This document shows, one piece after another, positions 7,410 to 15,581 of a DNA stretch of 49,569 nucleotides. This DNA comes from Bacillota bacterium (lineage in GTDB: Bacteria; Bacillota; UBA4882; UBA8346): NCBI GenBank assembly GCA_023435225.1, contig JAEYRX010000003.1, positions 1 to 49,569 of the forward strand, given 5' to 3'. The position numbers were made by a program, and so were the translations under genes. The notes beneath the pieces were generated by a model that saw nothing but the letters and a program-made list of their open reading frames with translations, did no database searches and was not told the DNA's origin. The first letter of the stretch is position 1; each line of letters opens with the position of its first letter.

Positions 7410-8711
7410 TTAAATTATATCTCTAATTAACTTAGTTTTTTCGATTTTTTTGGAAGACAAATGATAACATTGTTGAATTTCCTTGATTGCTTGATCGGCT
7501 GCTTCAACAGTTGCAGCATGAACTTCCGCTATTTTCATACCTTTTTTTAAAAAGTCTCCAACTTTGGCAGCTAGTTTTATCCCCACTTCCGGTCTAATTA
7601 TATCTTCCAATTTGGTACGTCCAGCCCCTAATCTCATAGCAACTAAGCCAAGTTCCCGGCAATCGATTCGTTCCACCCAACCATCGACCTCGGCTATTGC
7701 AGGTTTGATAACCATGGCCGTCGGTAATAAGGAATAATTATCAATAACCCGCTGGTCCCCACCTTGAGCAACAATTAACTGTCTTAATTTGGCTAAAGCT
7801 TTGCCGGACTGTAATACTTCTTTTACCATTTCAGCTCCGCTCTCCGGAGAGTCGACTTTTCCGGCTAACCAAACCATATAACCGCCTAAAACCAGGCATA
7901 GTTCGGTAAAATCAGACGGTCCTTCCTCCTTAAGAGTTTGTATAGCTTCAATTACCTCCAAACTATTACCAATTGCCTGACCCAATGGTTGATTCATATC
8001 ACTCAAAACAGCTCTAAAGCGCCGACCCGAACGATTGCCGATCTCAACCATAGTTCGGGCTAAATCCAGAGCCTGATTATAATTCCGCATAAAAGCCCCG
8101 TCTCCATATTTAACATCTAAAAGTACGGCCTCAGCTCCGGCAGCCAGCTTTTTTGATACAATACTACTGGCTATCAGTGGGATGCTCTCTATGGTAGCGG
8201 TTAAATCACGTAAAGCATAAAGCTTTTTATCGGCAGGAACCATATTCCCGGTTTGACCTACTAAAGATATTCCCATATCCTGGACTTGTTTTAAGAAATC
8301 CTCCCGCGGCAGACCGGTTTTAAAACCCGGAATTGCTTCCAACTTATCAATAGTACCTCCGGTATGACCCAATCCCCGCCCGGACATCTTAGCGACCGGA
8401 ATTCCGGCTGCAGCTACTAATGGTAACAAAGCTAAGGAGGTCTTATCTCCTACTCCACCGGTACTATGCTTATCAACTTTAATCCCTGGTATCTCCGATA
8501 AATCGACAACATCACCGGAATTAGCCATCTCAACAGTCAACGCAGTACATTCCTCAAAAGTCATTCCTTTAAAATAAATCGCCATACACCAAGCGCTCAT
8601 CTGGTAATCCGGTATTTCTCCTCTTACAAAACCGGAGATTAGAAATCTAATCTCCTCCTTGGTCAACTCCCCACCCTCGCGCTTTTTCCAGATAAGATCA
8701 TAAACTCTCAT
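7410..8711 (-). CDS. pdp: Pyrimidine-nucleoside phosphorylase
   Basis: It phosphorolyses uridine, deoxyuridine and thymidine to the base and (deoxy)ribose-1-phosphate in nucleoside salvage. The glycosyltransferase family 3/4 fold is supported by KHSTGGVGD (81-89, phosphate-binding loop) and MSGRGLGHTGGTIDKLE. The GADAV-type region and a C-terminal swivelling domain of about 90 residues follow. The length of 433 residues is normal. ATG 8711 follows GGGGG at 8 nt. It lies downstream of deoB on the same strand, and the pair supply and isomerise pentose-1-phosphate. The 267-bp gap between them, filled with a repeat, suggests either a long intercistronic region or separate promoters. Thymidine phosphorylase DeoA is the close alternative name. 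Confidence 0.93.
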   Translation of the reverse strand: MRVYDLIWKKREGGELTKEEIRFLISGFVRGEIPDYQMSAWCMAIYFKGMTFEECTALTVEMANSGDVVDLSEIPGIKVDKHSTGGVGDKTSLALLPLVAAAGIPVAKMSGRGLGHTGGTIDKLEAIPGFKTGLPREDFLKQVQDMGISLVGQTGNMVPADKKLYALRDLTATIESIPLIASSIVSKKLAAGAEAVLLDVKYGDGAFMRNYNQALDLARTMVEIGNRSGRRFRAVLSDMNQPLGQAIGNSLEVIEAIQTLKEEGPSDFTELCLVLGGYMVWLAGKVDSPESGAEMVKEVLQSGKALAKLRQLIVAQGGDQRVIDNYSLLPTAMVIKPAIAEVDGWVERIDCRELGLVAMRLGAGRTKLEDIIRPEVGIKLAAKVGDFLKKGMKIAEVHAATVEAADQAIKEIQQCYHLSSKKIEKTKLIRDII

Positions 8712-8732
8712 ATGAAAAACCCCCTAATATTT

Positions 8733-8978
8733 CGGAATACCTCAATTTCGAATTAAAGAATTTAAAGGTTAATTAAAAACAATCTTTGACACGGATTAAC
8801 ACCGATTTAATGGATTAACACGGATTTTTATTATTCGTTCATATTCATGAAAAATGAATCCTCATCCGCGTTAATCCGTGTAAATCCGTGTCTAATAAGG
8901 TTTTATAGCTTATGCAAGAGCAATCTTTGATACGAATTAAAGGATTTAATTCCGAAATTTGCAATCCGAAATCCGAAT
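8733..8978. repeat. Composite inverted repeat (GGATTAACACGG and AATCCGA units)
   Basis: The core has ACACGGATTAACACCGATT and GGATTAACACGGATT (8790-8826) opposed by CCGCGTTAATCCGTG and TAAATCCGTGTCT (8867-8893). The outer flank carries TTTCGGAATACC near 8733 and the heptamer run GCAATCCGAAATCCGAAT at 8961-8978. The string AATCTTTGA occurs on both sides (8781 and 8922). It fills the entire gap between pdp and deoB and reaches the deoB stop codon. Confidence 0.75.
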
Positions 8979-10154
8979 TTATTTAAGTTGACTTACAAAC
9001 TCTTCCCCCACCGGCCAAGGATTCAGATTGAACCACCGGCATATGGAGGCGGCAATATCGGCAAAAGTATTTCTAATCCCTAAATCAATACCGTCTGGTA
9101 ATGAGGGTCCGAAAATCAATAAAGGGGTATATTCCCGTGAATGATCCGTGCTTTGTGTGGTAGGATCGCCACCATGGTCCCCAGTGATAATTAGAATATC
9201 ATCCGGCTGAAGTTTTGGCAGATTATGGCCAAGCCATTGGTCAACTTCTTCCATGGCTTTACCAAAACCTGCTGGATCGTTTCGGTGGCCGTATAACATA
9301 TCAAAATCAATGCAATTGGCGAAAACCAATCCGGTAAAATCTTTAGCTAATAATGAACTAACAAATTCCAATGTCTCATTATTGTTATGAGTATGATTGG
9401 AATCGGTCAACCCCTGCCAACTGAAAATATCTTCTATTTTTCCAACTCCAAAAACAGTGTAACCGGATTCTTTAAGCCGATCCAATACGGTATGGGTAAA
9501 AGGCTTTAAAGAAAAGTCTTTTCGATTAGGCGTCCGATAAAAAGAACCCGGTTCACCCAGGAATGGGCGGGCAATAACCCGGCCCACCGCATGATCTCCT
9601 TGGAGAATTCCCCTGGCAATTTCACAGAAATGATATTGTTGTTCTAAAGGAACGATCTCTTCATGGGCGGCAATTTGAAATACACTGTCAGCCGATGTAT
9701 AAACAATCAAAGCTCCGGTCCGTAAATGTTCGGCGCCGAGTTCTTTAATAATTTCCGTTCCTGAGGCGGCTTTATTCCCAATAATTTTATGTCCGGTCTT
9801 TTGTGAAAATTCGGCCAATATATCTTCCGGAAAACCGTTGGGATAAACCGGAAACGGTTTTTTTAATATTAATCCCGCCATCTCCCAGTGTCCCGTAGTT
9901 GTATCTTTTCCGGCTGACCGTTCCGCGATTTTTCCATATACCTTTCCTGTTATATCAGGTGAGACGCCCTTAATATCGGTTAATTTCCCTAACCCGGCTT
10001 CTTCCAGATTGGGTAAATTCAATCCACCCAACACTCTGGCGGTATTTCCCAAAGTATTGCTTCCTACATCTCCGTAAACGGCAGCATCAGGCAATTCCCC
10101 AATCCCTACTCCATCCAATACTAATAAAAATACTCGTTTAACTTTCATCTTCAT
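8979..10154 (-). CDS. deoB: Phosphopentomutase
   Basis: It interconverts (deoxy)ribose-1-phosphate and 5-phosphate, feeding nucleoside sugars into the pentose-phosphate pathway. It belongs to the alkaline phosphatase superfamily. VLDGVGIGELPDA holds the metal Asp14, DTTTGHWEMAG (84-94) holds the phosphorylated Thr, and TGDHGGDPT and DHSREYTP are metal ligands near the C-terminus. The length of 391 residues is typical. The start at ATG 10154 is close to AAGGTGG; ATG 10148 (codon 3) has better spacing and may be the true start. Its 3' end abuts the AATCCGA repeat. Confidence 0.94.
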   Translation of the reverse strand: MKMKVKRVFLLVLDGVGIGELPDAAVYGDVGSNTLGNTARVLGGLNLPNLEEAGLGKLTDIKGVSPDITGKVYGKIAERSAGKDTTTGHWEMAGLILKKPFPVYPNGFPEDILAEFSQKTGHKIIGNKAASGTEIIKELGAEHLRTGALIVYTSADSVFQIAAHEEIVPLEQQYHFCEIARGILQGDHAVGRVIARPFLGEPGSFYRTPNRKDFSLKPFTHTVLDRLKESGYTVFGVGKIEDIFSWQGLTDSNHTHNNNETLEFVSSLLAKDFTGLVFANCIDFDMLYGHRNDPAGFGKAMEEVDQWLGHNLPKLQPDDILIITGDHGGDPTTQSTDHSREYTPLLIFGPSLPDGIDLGIRNTFADIAASICRWFNLNPWPVGEEFVSQLK

Positions 10155-10170
10155 ACTCCACCTTGTTTAG

Positions 10171-10334
10171 TTCATAAGTTCAGTTATTAGTTCATCAGTT
10201 ATTTGTTATTAGTGTATTAGTTTTTAGTCATATATGCCGGTTTAATATCTTAAGTTCTTGTTTAAAAAATTGAACTATCTTTAATCAATTTTTTGATTGT
10301 CAATTATCAATTCTCAATTCTCAATTGTCAATTG
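10171..10334. repeat. Two heptamer-repeat arrays (TTAGTTCA and TCAATTC types)
   Basis: Positions 10171-10228 carry variants of TTAGTTCA/TTATTAG. Positions 10300-10334 are five uninterrupted heptamers: TCAATTA, TCAATTC, TCAATTC, TCAATTG, TCAATTG. The same TCAATT(G/C) unit occurs at 18303-18327 and 33129-33153, and ACTAAT-type units recur at 18397 and 32101. It lies between the starts and stops of deoB and the GGDEF-EAL gene and is non-coding. Confidence 0.75.
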
Positions 10335-10348
10335 CTCTTCAAGTTCAT

Positions 10349-12373
10349 TTATCCAAACAACCCTTCGGCTGGTTTGCCTAGATAATATCCTTGACCGTGA
10401 GTTACTCCAATTTCTTTTAATATTGTTGCTATTTCCGCATTTTCTACAAACTCAGCCACGGTTTCTATACCAAGGGCTTTGGCTAGGTCATGCATTGCTT
10501 GGACTAATGAGCGAAGTGTGGGATCACTTCCAAGAGTACTGATAAATGAACCATCCAATTTCAATTGATTAATAGGTAAGTTCCGCAGGTAATAAAAAGA
10601 ATTAAACCCGGCGCCGAAATCATCTAAAGCAAACTGACAGCCTAAAGCTTTTAAATGTTTTATCCACTCCTCGGCTAAGGCCAAATCATGAACTACTGAA
10701 GTCTCGGTAATCTCAAACCCTAATCTGGCCGGATTTACTCCATACTGCAAGAGGCATTCTTCAATATAACCCAATAAAGCTTCATCGGCCAGACTGTACC
10801 CGGATAAATTCATATATATTTTAATTTCCGAATGTTCTTGTAAAGTGTTAATAACATGTTTAACCACCCACCGGTCAATCTGGGACATTAAGCCGAACTG
10901 TTCGGCGGCAGGAATAAAAAGTCCCGGGGGAACAAGTTCTCCATGATCCTTTAATCTAATAAGAGCTTCGTAATGGTCTATCGTATCATCTTTTAGCCTA
11001 ACCACCGGTTGATAATAAAGAACAAATCTATCTTCTTCAAGCGCATCTTTGATCCGAGTAACTATTTCATTAGTTTGAGAAAGCCGAAAAACGAAATTAT
11101 TTTCATCATATATCACGGCCCGGTTTCTGCCCTGTCTCTTTGCTGTATACATAGCGGTATCCGCCTGTGATAATATCATCTCCTGGTCATAATTGCCGTT
11201 AATCGAAACAAGCCCAATACTTAAACCAAGATGAAAACTATGATTATTTAAAGAGAACCGATACTCCTCCACTGCTTGACATATTCTTTCAGCCACTACT
11301 TTTGCTTCTTCAATAACTTCTCCTTCCAATAAAAGCGCAAACTCGTCCCCACCCAACCGGGATAATAAATCGGAATTCCGCAATTGTTTTTGAAGCAAAC
11401 CGGTAACCGTTATCAGGACTTTATCCCCGTTAGTATGTCCGAGGGTATCATTAACGAATTTAAAATTATCCAAATCCATCAACATAAAAGTACTAACAGT
11501 ACCTCGACGGGCGCGGGAAACTGCTCTTTTTAAAGCATGTTCCAATAAACGGCGGTTTGGTAATCCGGTCAATTGGTCATGAGTGGCCAAAAAGCTTAAT
11601 TGTTTCTCTTGCCGTTTCCGTTTATTATCGCTTTCTTCCAATCTAGCGGCCATTCTATCAAAAGAATACATTAAATAATCAAGCTCATCTTGTTTCCATC
11701 TCTTTTTGAGGTTCTTAACCTGATTAGCTTCTGTTAATCTAACGTCAAGTCGTCCTCTAGCCAAGGAATCAAACCCATTTAAAAGTTTGGTTATTCTTTT
11801 GCCCATTAAAGAATTGGTCAAAAAGTAAATAACAATTAATAAAATAAAGATAACTAAAATTGAAAAGAATAAAGAAACCAAAAAAGCCATTCGGCTCTGT
11901 TTTTCCAACAAAGATTTGGAAAATGAAATCTTGACTAAAAGTGGTTTTTTATTTTCATAAAAAACCGTTAAATAAGTATCTAGAGAATCATCCTCTTCTA
12001 TAAAAATTCTTTTTTTATTTCCGATCTCCGGTATTAAATCATTGTATTTTCCTACTAAGTTAAAATTGTTATGGGCCAAAATTCGTCCTTGTTCATCCAA
12101 TACAGCAACTTCAACTAAGTCCGTCGAACCTTTAAGTATCTGCTCGCATAAATTACTAAGACCATATAAAGAATTGGGTTTACCACCAATTTGTAAGTTA
12201 AAATGGACTTTTTGCCAAAGAGGATAAATCAGCGCTTCACCTCGTAAAAAAATTTGTCTGGCAATATACTGTCTGGTAAACGCTTGATTGAGTATGGTAT
12301 GAATAGCAATAATAATAAGTACGGTCACTGCCAATATACGAAAAAAATTGACTGATATCCGTGGAGTTTTCAT
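10349..12373 (-). CDS. Membrane-bound GGDEF-EAL cyclic-di-GMP enzyme
   Basis: It has an N-terminal membrane helix (9-31), an extracytoplasmic sensor domain of about 130 residues, and a second helix (162-190). A HAMP-like linker, GGDEF domain (about 260-430) and EAL domain (about 440-670) follow. Catalytic GGDEF is intact at 341-345. The inhibitory I-site RxxD lies five residues before it (332-335). EAL is intact at 469-471, and DDFGAG occurs further on. The protein could therefore both make and degrade cyclic-di-GMP. The ATG overlaps the stop of the upstream TRAP-type binding protein gene by four bases (ATGA), with GAGAGG before it. This suggests the binding protein presents a ligand to the sensor domain. 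The pairing is inference; the domain calls are firm. Confidence 0.92.
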   Translation of the reverse strand: MKTPRISVNFFRILAVTVLIIIAIHTILNQAFTRQYIARQIFLRGEALIYPLWQKVHFNLQIGGKPNSLYGLSNLCEQILKGSTDLVEVAVLDEQGRILAHNNFNLVGKYNDLIPEIGNKKRIFIEEDDSLDTYLTVFYENKKPLLVKISFSKSLLEKQSRMAFLVSLFFSILVIFILLIVIYFLTNSLMGKRITKLLNGFDSLARGRLDVRLTEANQVKNLKKRWKQDELDYLMYSFDRMAARLEESDNKRKRQEKQLSFLATHDQLTGLPNRRLLEHALKRAVSRARRGTVSTFMLMDLDNFKFVNDTLGHTNGDKVLITVTGLLQKQLRNSDLLSRLGGDEFALLLEGEVIEEAKVVAERICQAVEEYRFSLNNHSFHLGLSIGLVSINGNYDQEMILSQADTAMYTAKRQGRNRAVIYDENNFVFRLSQTNEIVTRIKDALEEDRFVLYYQPVVRLKDDTIDHYEALIRLKDHGELVPPGLFIPAAEQFGLMSQIDRWVVKHVINTLQEHSEIKIYMNLSGYSLADEALLGYIEECLLQYGVNPARLGFEITETSVVHDLALAEEWIKHLKALGCQFALDDFGAGFNSFYYLRNLPINQLKLDGSFISTLGSDPTLRSLVQAMHDLAKALGIETVAEFVENAEIATILKEIGVTHGQGYYLGKPAEGLFG

Positions 12374-13422
12374 TGAAGATACCTCTCAAAGTATAAGCGA
12401 ATCTCCGGACTAAATTCGGTAATGGCTTTTTTAGAATATTCCCTGCCAACCCGTTGAAATTCTTTAATATCCGGTTTAATAATTTTCATTCCCTGATTTT
12501 TTAATAATTTTAAGAAAACAATAGATTGTTCATTAATAAGAGCGCGTTGCCGGATTCTAGCAGTTTTAAAAATAGAATAAACCAAGTCAATTTCTGCCGT
12601 AGTTAATTTATTCCGTAAAGCGCTCCCTCCCAAAACAACATGTGAATTAAATGTATGTTCCGTTAGGATGAGATATTTTTGAAATTGATAAAGTTTATAT
12701 AAATATATTACTGGAATCGGATTTTCTTGAGCGTCAATAATTCCCGATTTAAGAGCCGGTATTACTTCACCCCAAGCCATAGGTGTTGGGCGGGCTCCTA
12801 AAGTGGAGAAAAAAGATATATAAATAGGATTTTGCATAACCCGCATTTTTAAATCAAGTAAATCTGTTGGTTTTTCGATTAGAGTGTTTCTGGTTGTTAT
12901 AGAACGTAAACCATTTTTCCAATAACAAATTCCTACTAATCCAAAACTATTCAAAGTTTTTAAAACAGCTTGTCCCGCTTCACCATCTAAAACTTGATTG
13001 ACTTGTTCTGCTGAAGAAAATAAATACGGTAAATCCAAAATATTAATAGCTGCATCAAAAGTAGACAGAGGGCCGGTCGAGACAATTGCCATATCTAACT
13101 TACCGTTTTGAACCTGGTTAATTAATTCAAGCTCCTGTCCGAACTCCATATTGCTAAATATTTCTAACTTAATTTTGCCGTTGGTTTTAATAAAAATCTC
13201 TTTGGCGACCTCTTCAGCCATCAAATGAGTAGGATGTTGTTTAGTGACACTGTGGGCCAACCTCATTAGAATTGGTGACTCACTTTTTATATCATTCCTG
13301 GATAAATAATCACCGGCACAGATAGAATAAGCCTGAAACAAAATAAATGCTTGTAATAGACATACTTTTATTAGAATTACCCATCTTTTTAGGCCGGAGT
13401 TTGGGGTTTGAATACCATCCAT
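12370..13422 (-). CDS. DctP-type TRAP solute-binding protein without its transporter
   Basis: TRAP transporter binding-protein family. It has a signal or anchor helix at 14-36, then LAHSVTKQHPTH, a KLDMAIVSTGPLS segment, and the family-typical MRVMQNPIYISFFSTLGARPTPMAW region around the ligand-contacting Arg. A later GIIDAQENP also matches the family. The mature start lacks a clear lipobox. No DctQ or DctM membrane subunit is present. The next gene, overlapped by four bases, is the GGDEF-EAL sensor. The likely role is ligand capture for signalling, in the manner of periplasmic proteins that work with sensor kinases. ATG 13422 follows GGGGGA. Organic acids are the usual ligands, but none can be assigned here. 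Confidence 0.88.
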   Translation of the reverse strand: MDGIQTPNSGLKRWVILIKVCLLQAFILFQAYSICAGDYLSRNDIKSESPILMRLAHSVTKQHPTHLMAEEVAKEIFIKTNGKIKLEIFSNMEFGQELELINQVQNGKLDMAIVSTGPLSTFDAAINILDLPYLFSSAEQVNQVLDGEAGQAVLKTLNSFGLVGICYWKNGLRSITTRNTLIEKPTDLLDLKMRVMQNPIYISFFSTLGARPTPMAWGEVIPALKSGIIDAQENPIPVIYLYKLYQFQKYLILTEHTFNSHVVLGGSALRNKLTTAEIDLVYSIFKTARIRQRALINEQSIVFLKLLKNQGMKIIKPDIKEFQRVGREYSKKAITEFSPEIRLYFERYLQ

Positions 13423-13495
13423 GATTTATCCCCCGATATCAATGATAATTACTAATTCTCCAGCCCAAATGATTTTCCTTTAAAAAGAGTTAATT

Positions 13496-13640
13496 AAGGG
13501 AGTTTCATAATTACCTTAATTGAGTTTTCGATACAATATATAGTGAATAGCCTAGATGACTGTCAATATATTGTATCGAATTGTTAAATTTTTTATTTAT
13601 GAAAATCCCTCAATTACTTAAATTAAGGGAATCAAAAAAC
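13496..13640 (+). repeat. Family C repeat, best-preserved copy
   Basis: GATACAATATAT (13530-13541) and ATATATTGTATC (13566-13577) are a perfect 12-bp inverted repeat around 24 bp that include AGTGAATAGCCTAGATG. Outer flanks CCTTAATTGAG and CTCAATTACTT extend the dyad. Related copies are at 4526-4605, reversed at 455-600, and possibly a fragment at 40693 (GGGATTTTCATAAAA). It stands in the divergent gap between the DctP gene and the DUF47 gene, where it could also act as an operator. The rest of the gap is empty. Confidence 0.7.
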
Positions 13641-13808
13641 TCTTAATTTATTATTAACAATTTCATAAAAGTGGAGGTTTCTATCTTTAAAACTCGAATA
13701 GCATTAACTGTTCTTTCAACTATTGAATATAACTTTTAATATTTTAATTTTTCAGCTACTTTTAAAACCTTACATAATAAAATCTAGCAAAATACAGGAG
13801 GAATCTGA

Positions 13809-14426
13809 ATGTTTGGAGAAAGGGACAGCCGGTTTTTTTGCCTCTTTGAAACCGCCGCCGCCAATGTGGCTGAGGCAGCCCAGGTTTTATTAAATCTAAC
13901 ACTGGATCCTAAGGACAAAGAAGTTAAAACTCAAGAATTAGAGAGTCTGGAACACCGTGGTGATGAGTTAACCCATGACATCATTGCCGAGCTTCACCGG
14001 GCTTTTATTACTCCCATCGATCGCGAAGATATTTTTTTAATGGCGAAAGAGACTGATAATATACTTGATGTACTGGAAGCAACCGCCCACCGATTTATAA
14101 TGCTAAATATCAATGAAACAACTCCATCAGCTCAAAAGATGGCTCACATGATCGTAGAATCATCCAAACAATTAATCTTAATTATGAATAGTTTAAGAAA
14201 GCTAAAACATATCGCAATCGATAATAAGTTAGTGATTGAAATAAACCGGATTGAAGACGAAGGAGATAAAGTATATCGTCAAGCTGTTAAAGAACTTTAT
14301 AGCGGTTCCTATGATACCTTAACCGTTTTTAAATGGCGTGAAATATACGACCATCTTGAAAATACCCTGGACGCCCTGGAAGATGTCGCTAATATCGTTG
14401 AAGGCATAGCAATGAAACACAACTAA
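13809..14426 (+). CDS. PhoU-like DUF47 phosphate-transport regulator
   Basis: An all-helical PhoU-related protein of the DUF47 (YkaA) family, 205 residues, usually encoded directly before Pit permeases and thought to modulate their activity. Acidic helix motifs LEHRGDELTHDI and IEDEGDKVYRQA, one in each half, correspond to the two metal-binding E(x)xxD repeats. FITPIDREDIFLMAKETDNILD is the family signature. AGGAGGAATCTG precedes the ATG. The pit gene follows in the same direction after a 136-bp gap filled with a repeat. Function is from family knowledge. Confidence 0.9.
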   Translation: MFGERDSRFFCLFETAAANVAEAAQVLLNLTLDPKDKEVKTQELESLEHRGDELTHDIIAELHRAFITPIDREDIFLMAKETDNILDVLEATAHRFIMLNINETTPSAQKMAHMIVESSKQLILIMNSLRKLKHIAIDNKLVIEINRIEDEGDKVYRQAVKELYSGSYDTLTVFKWREIYDHLENTLDALEDVANIVEGIAMKHN

Positions 14427-14427
14427 A

Positions 14428-14541
14428 TCCGCCGAAAGTCGAAACTTAAAAAGTCAAACGTTAAATGCGGAGAGTCGAAGGTCAAAAGTAATGTCGAAAA
14501 GACCTTTAAACCTTGGACCTTAGACTTCGAATTTCGGACTT
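14428..14541. repeat. Inverted repeat with AAGTCGAA/AAGGTC units between DUF47 and pit
   Basis: Left arm units CGAAAGTCGAAAC, AAAGTCAAACG and GAGAGTCGAAGGTCAAAAG oppose right arm units AAGACCTTTAAACC, TTGGACCTTAGACTTCGAA and TTTCGGACTT. The units recur at roughly seven-base steps and the halves are complementary. It occupies the entire gap inside an operon, so it would be transcribed and fold in the mRNA. Confidence 0.65.
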
Positions 14542-14562
14542 TATTTTGTGGGGGTACAATGA

Positions 14563-15555
14563 ATGGCATTAAGTATCGGTTTAATAATTGTGCTAATATT
14601 AGTATTGGTTTCCGAATTTATCAATGGATGGACTGACGCCCCTAACGCTATAGCTACTGTTGTGGCTACCAGGGTCTTAAAACCAAGAACAGCCGCTATA
14701 TTAGCCCCTGTCGGAAATATAATCGGCGCTTTTATTGGTACAGAGGTTGCCAAAACTATTGGTACCGGTATTGTAAAACCGGAAGCAATTACTTTAATAA
14801 CTTTAGCTGCCGCAATGATGGGGATTATTCTCTGGGGTTTTACCGCCTGGTATTTAGGGATGCCTATCAGTAAGAGTCATGCATTGGTTGCTGGTTTAAC
14901 CGGCGCCGGATTAGCCACTGCAGGTCCTTCAGCCTTACTTTGGTCCGGTTGGGGAAAAGTATTGATAGGTTTAGGCTTTTCTTCAATCCTAGGGTTGGTT
15001 GGAGGTTTCTTGTTGGCGTGGTCAATCAGAAAATCTTGTTGTTCAATGCAACGCCCTAAAGCTACAAAAATATTCTCTATTTTACAAATTTTATCAGCCG
15101 GAGGTATGGCCTTAAGCCATGGTAGTAATGACGGCCAAAAGTTTATTGGCATATTCACCTTGGCTCTAGTCCTTGGAGGAGTTTTAAAAAGTTTTCAAGT
15201 ACATACTTGGGTAATTCTTATATGCTCTTTAACCATGGGGTTCGGCACTTCTATCGGAGGTTGGCGTATTATTAAAACAATGGGCGAGAAAATGGTTCGT
15301 TTAGAGCCATACCAAGGATTCGCAGCTGAAAGCGCTGCCACCGGAGCTATATTTCTGGCTTCACATCTGGGAATACCTTTAAGTACAACTCATACTATTA
15401 ATACTTCAATAATGGGAGTTGGCGCCGCTACCAGAGCTTCCGGAATCCGTTGGAACGTGGTTAAGGATATCGTTTATGCCTGGGTTTTAACCTTCCCGAT
15501 TTGCGCAATAATCGGATACCTTATGGCAACTATATTTAAACTTATTTTTTCGTAA
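14563..15555 (+). CDS. pit: Pit-family low-affinity phosphate permease
   Basis: Inorganic phosphate transporter (PiT/PHO4 family), 330 residues with about ten membrane helices in two homologous halves. GWTDAPNAIATVVATR near residue 22 and SHGSNDGQKFIGI in the second half are the two PiT signature repeats. GMPISKSHALV and GIPLSTTHTI mark the paired re-entrant segments. GGGGGT lies 8 nt before the ATG. It follows the DUF47 gene, its usual partner, and runs convergently toward valS with 26 bp between stops. Confidence 0.93.
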   Translation: MALSIGLIIVLILVLVSEFINGWTDAPNAIATVVATRVLKPRTAAILAPVGNIIGAFIGTEVAKTIGTGIVKPEAITLITLAAAMMGIILWGFTAWYLGMPISKSHALVAGLTGAGLATAGPSALLWSGWGKVLIGLGFSSILGLVGGFLLAWSIRKSCCSMQRPKATKIFSILQILSAGGMALSHGSNDGQKFIGIFTLALVLGGVLKSFQVHTWVILICSLTMGFGTSIGGWRIIKTMGEKMVRLEPYQGFAAESAATGAIFLASHLGIPLSTTHTINTSIMGVGAATRASGIRWNVVKDIVYAWVLTFPICAIIGYLMATIFKLIFS

Positions 15556-15581
15556 TAATGCTAAATTGAAAGCTAATTTTT

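Noticed and set aside
8790..8895. Regular spaced repeats resembling a CRISPR array
   Set aside because: Units are short (10-12 bp), irregularly spaced and inverted; no spacer set and no cas gene occur in the window.
14541..15158. Minus-strand ORFs inside pit
   Set aside because: Shadows of the permease reading frame with no independent signals.
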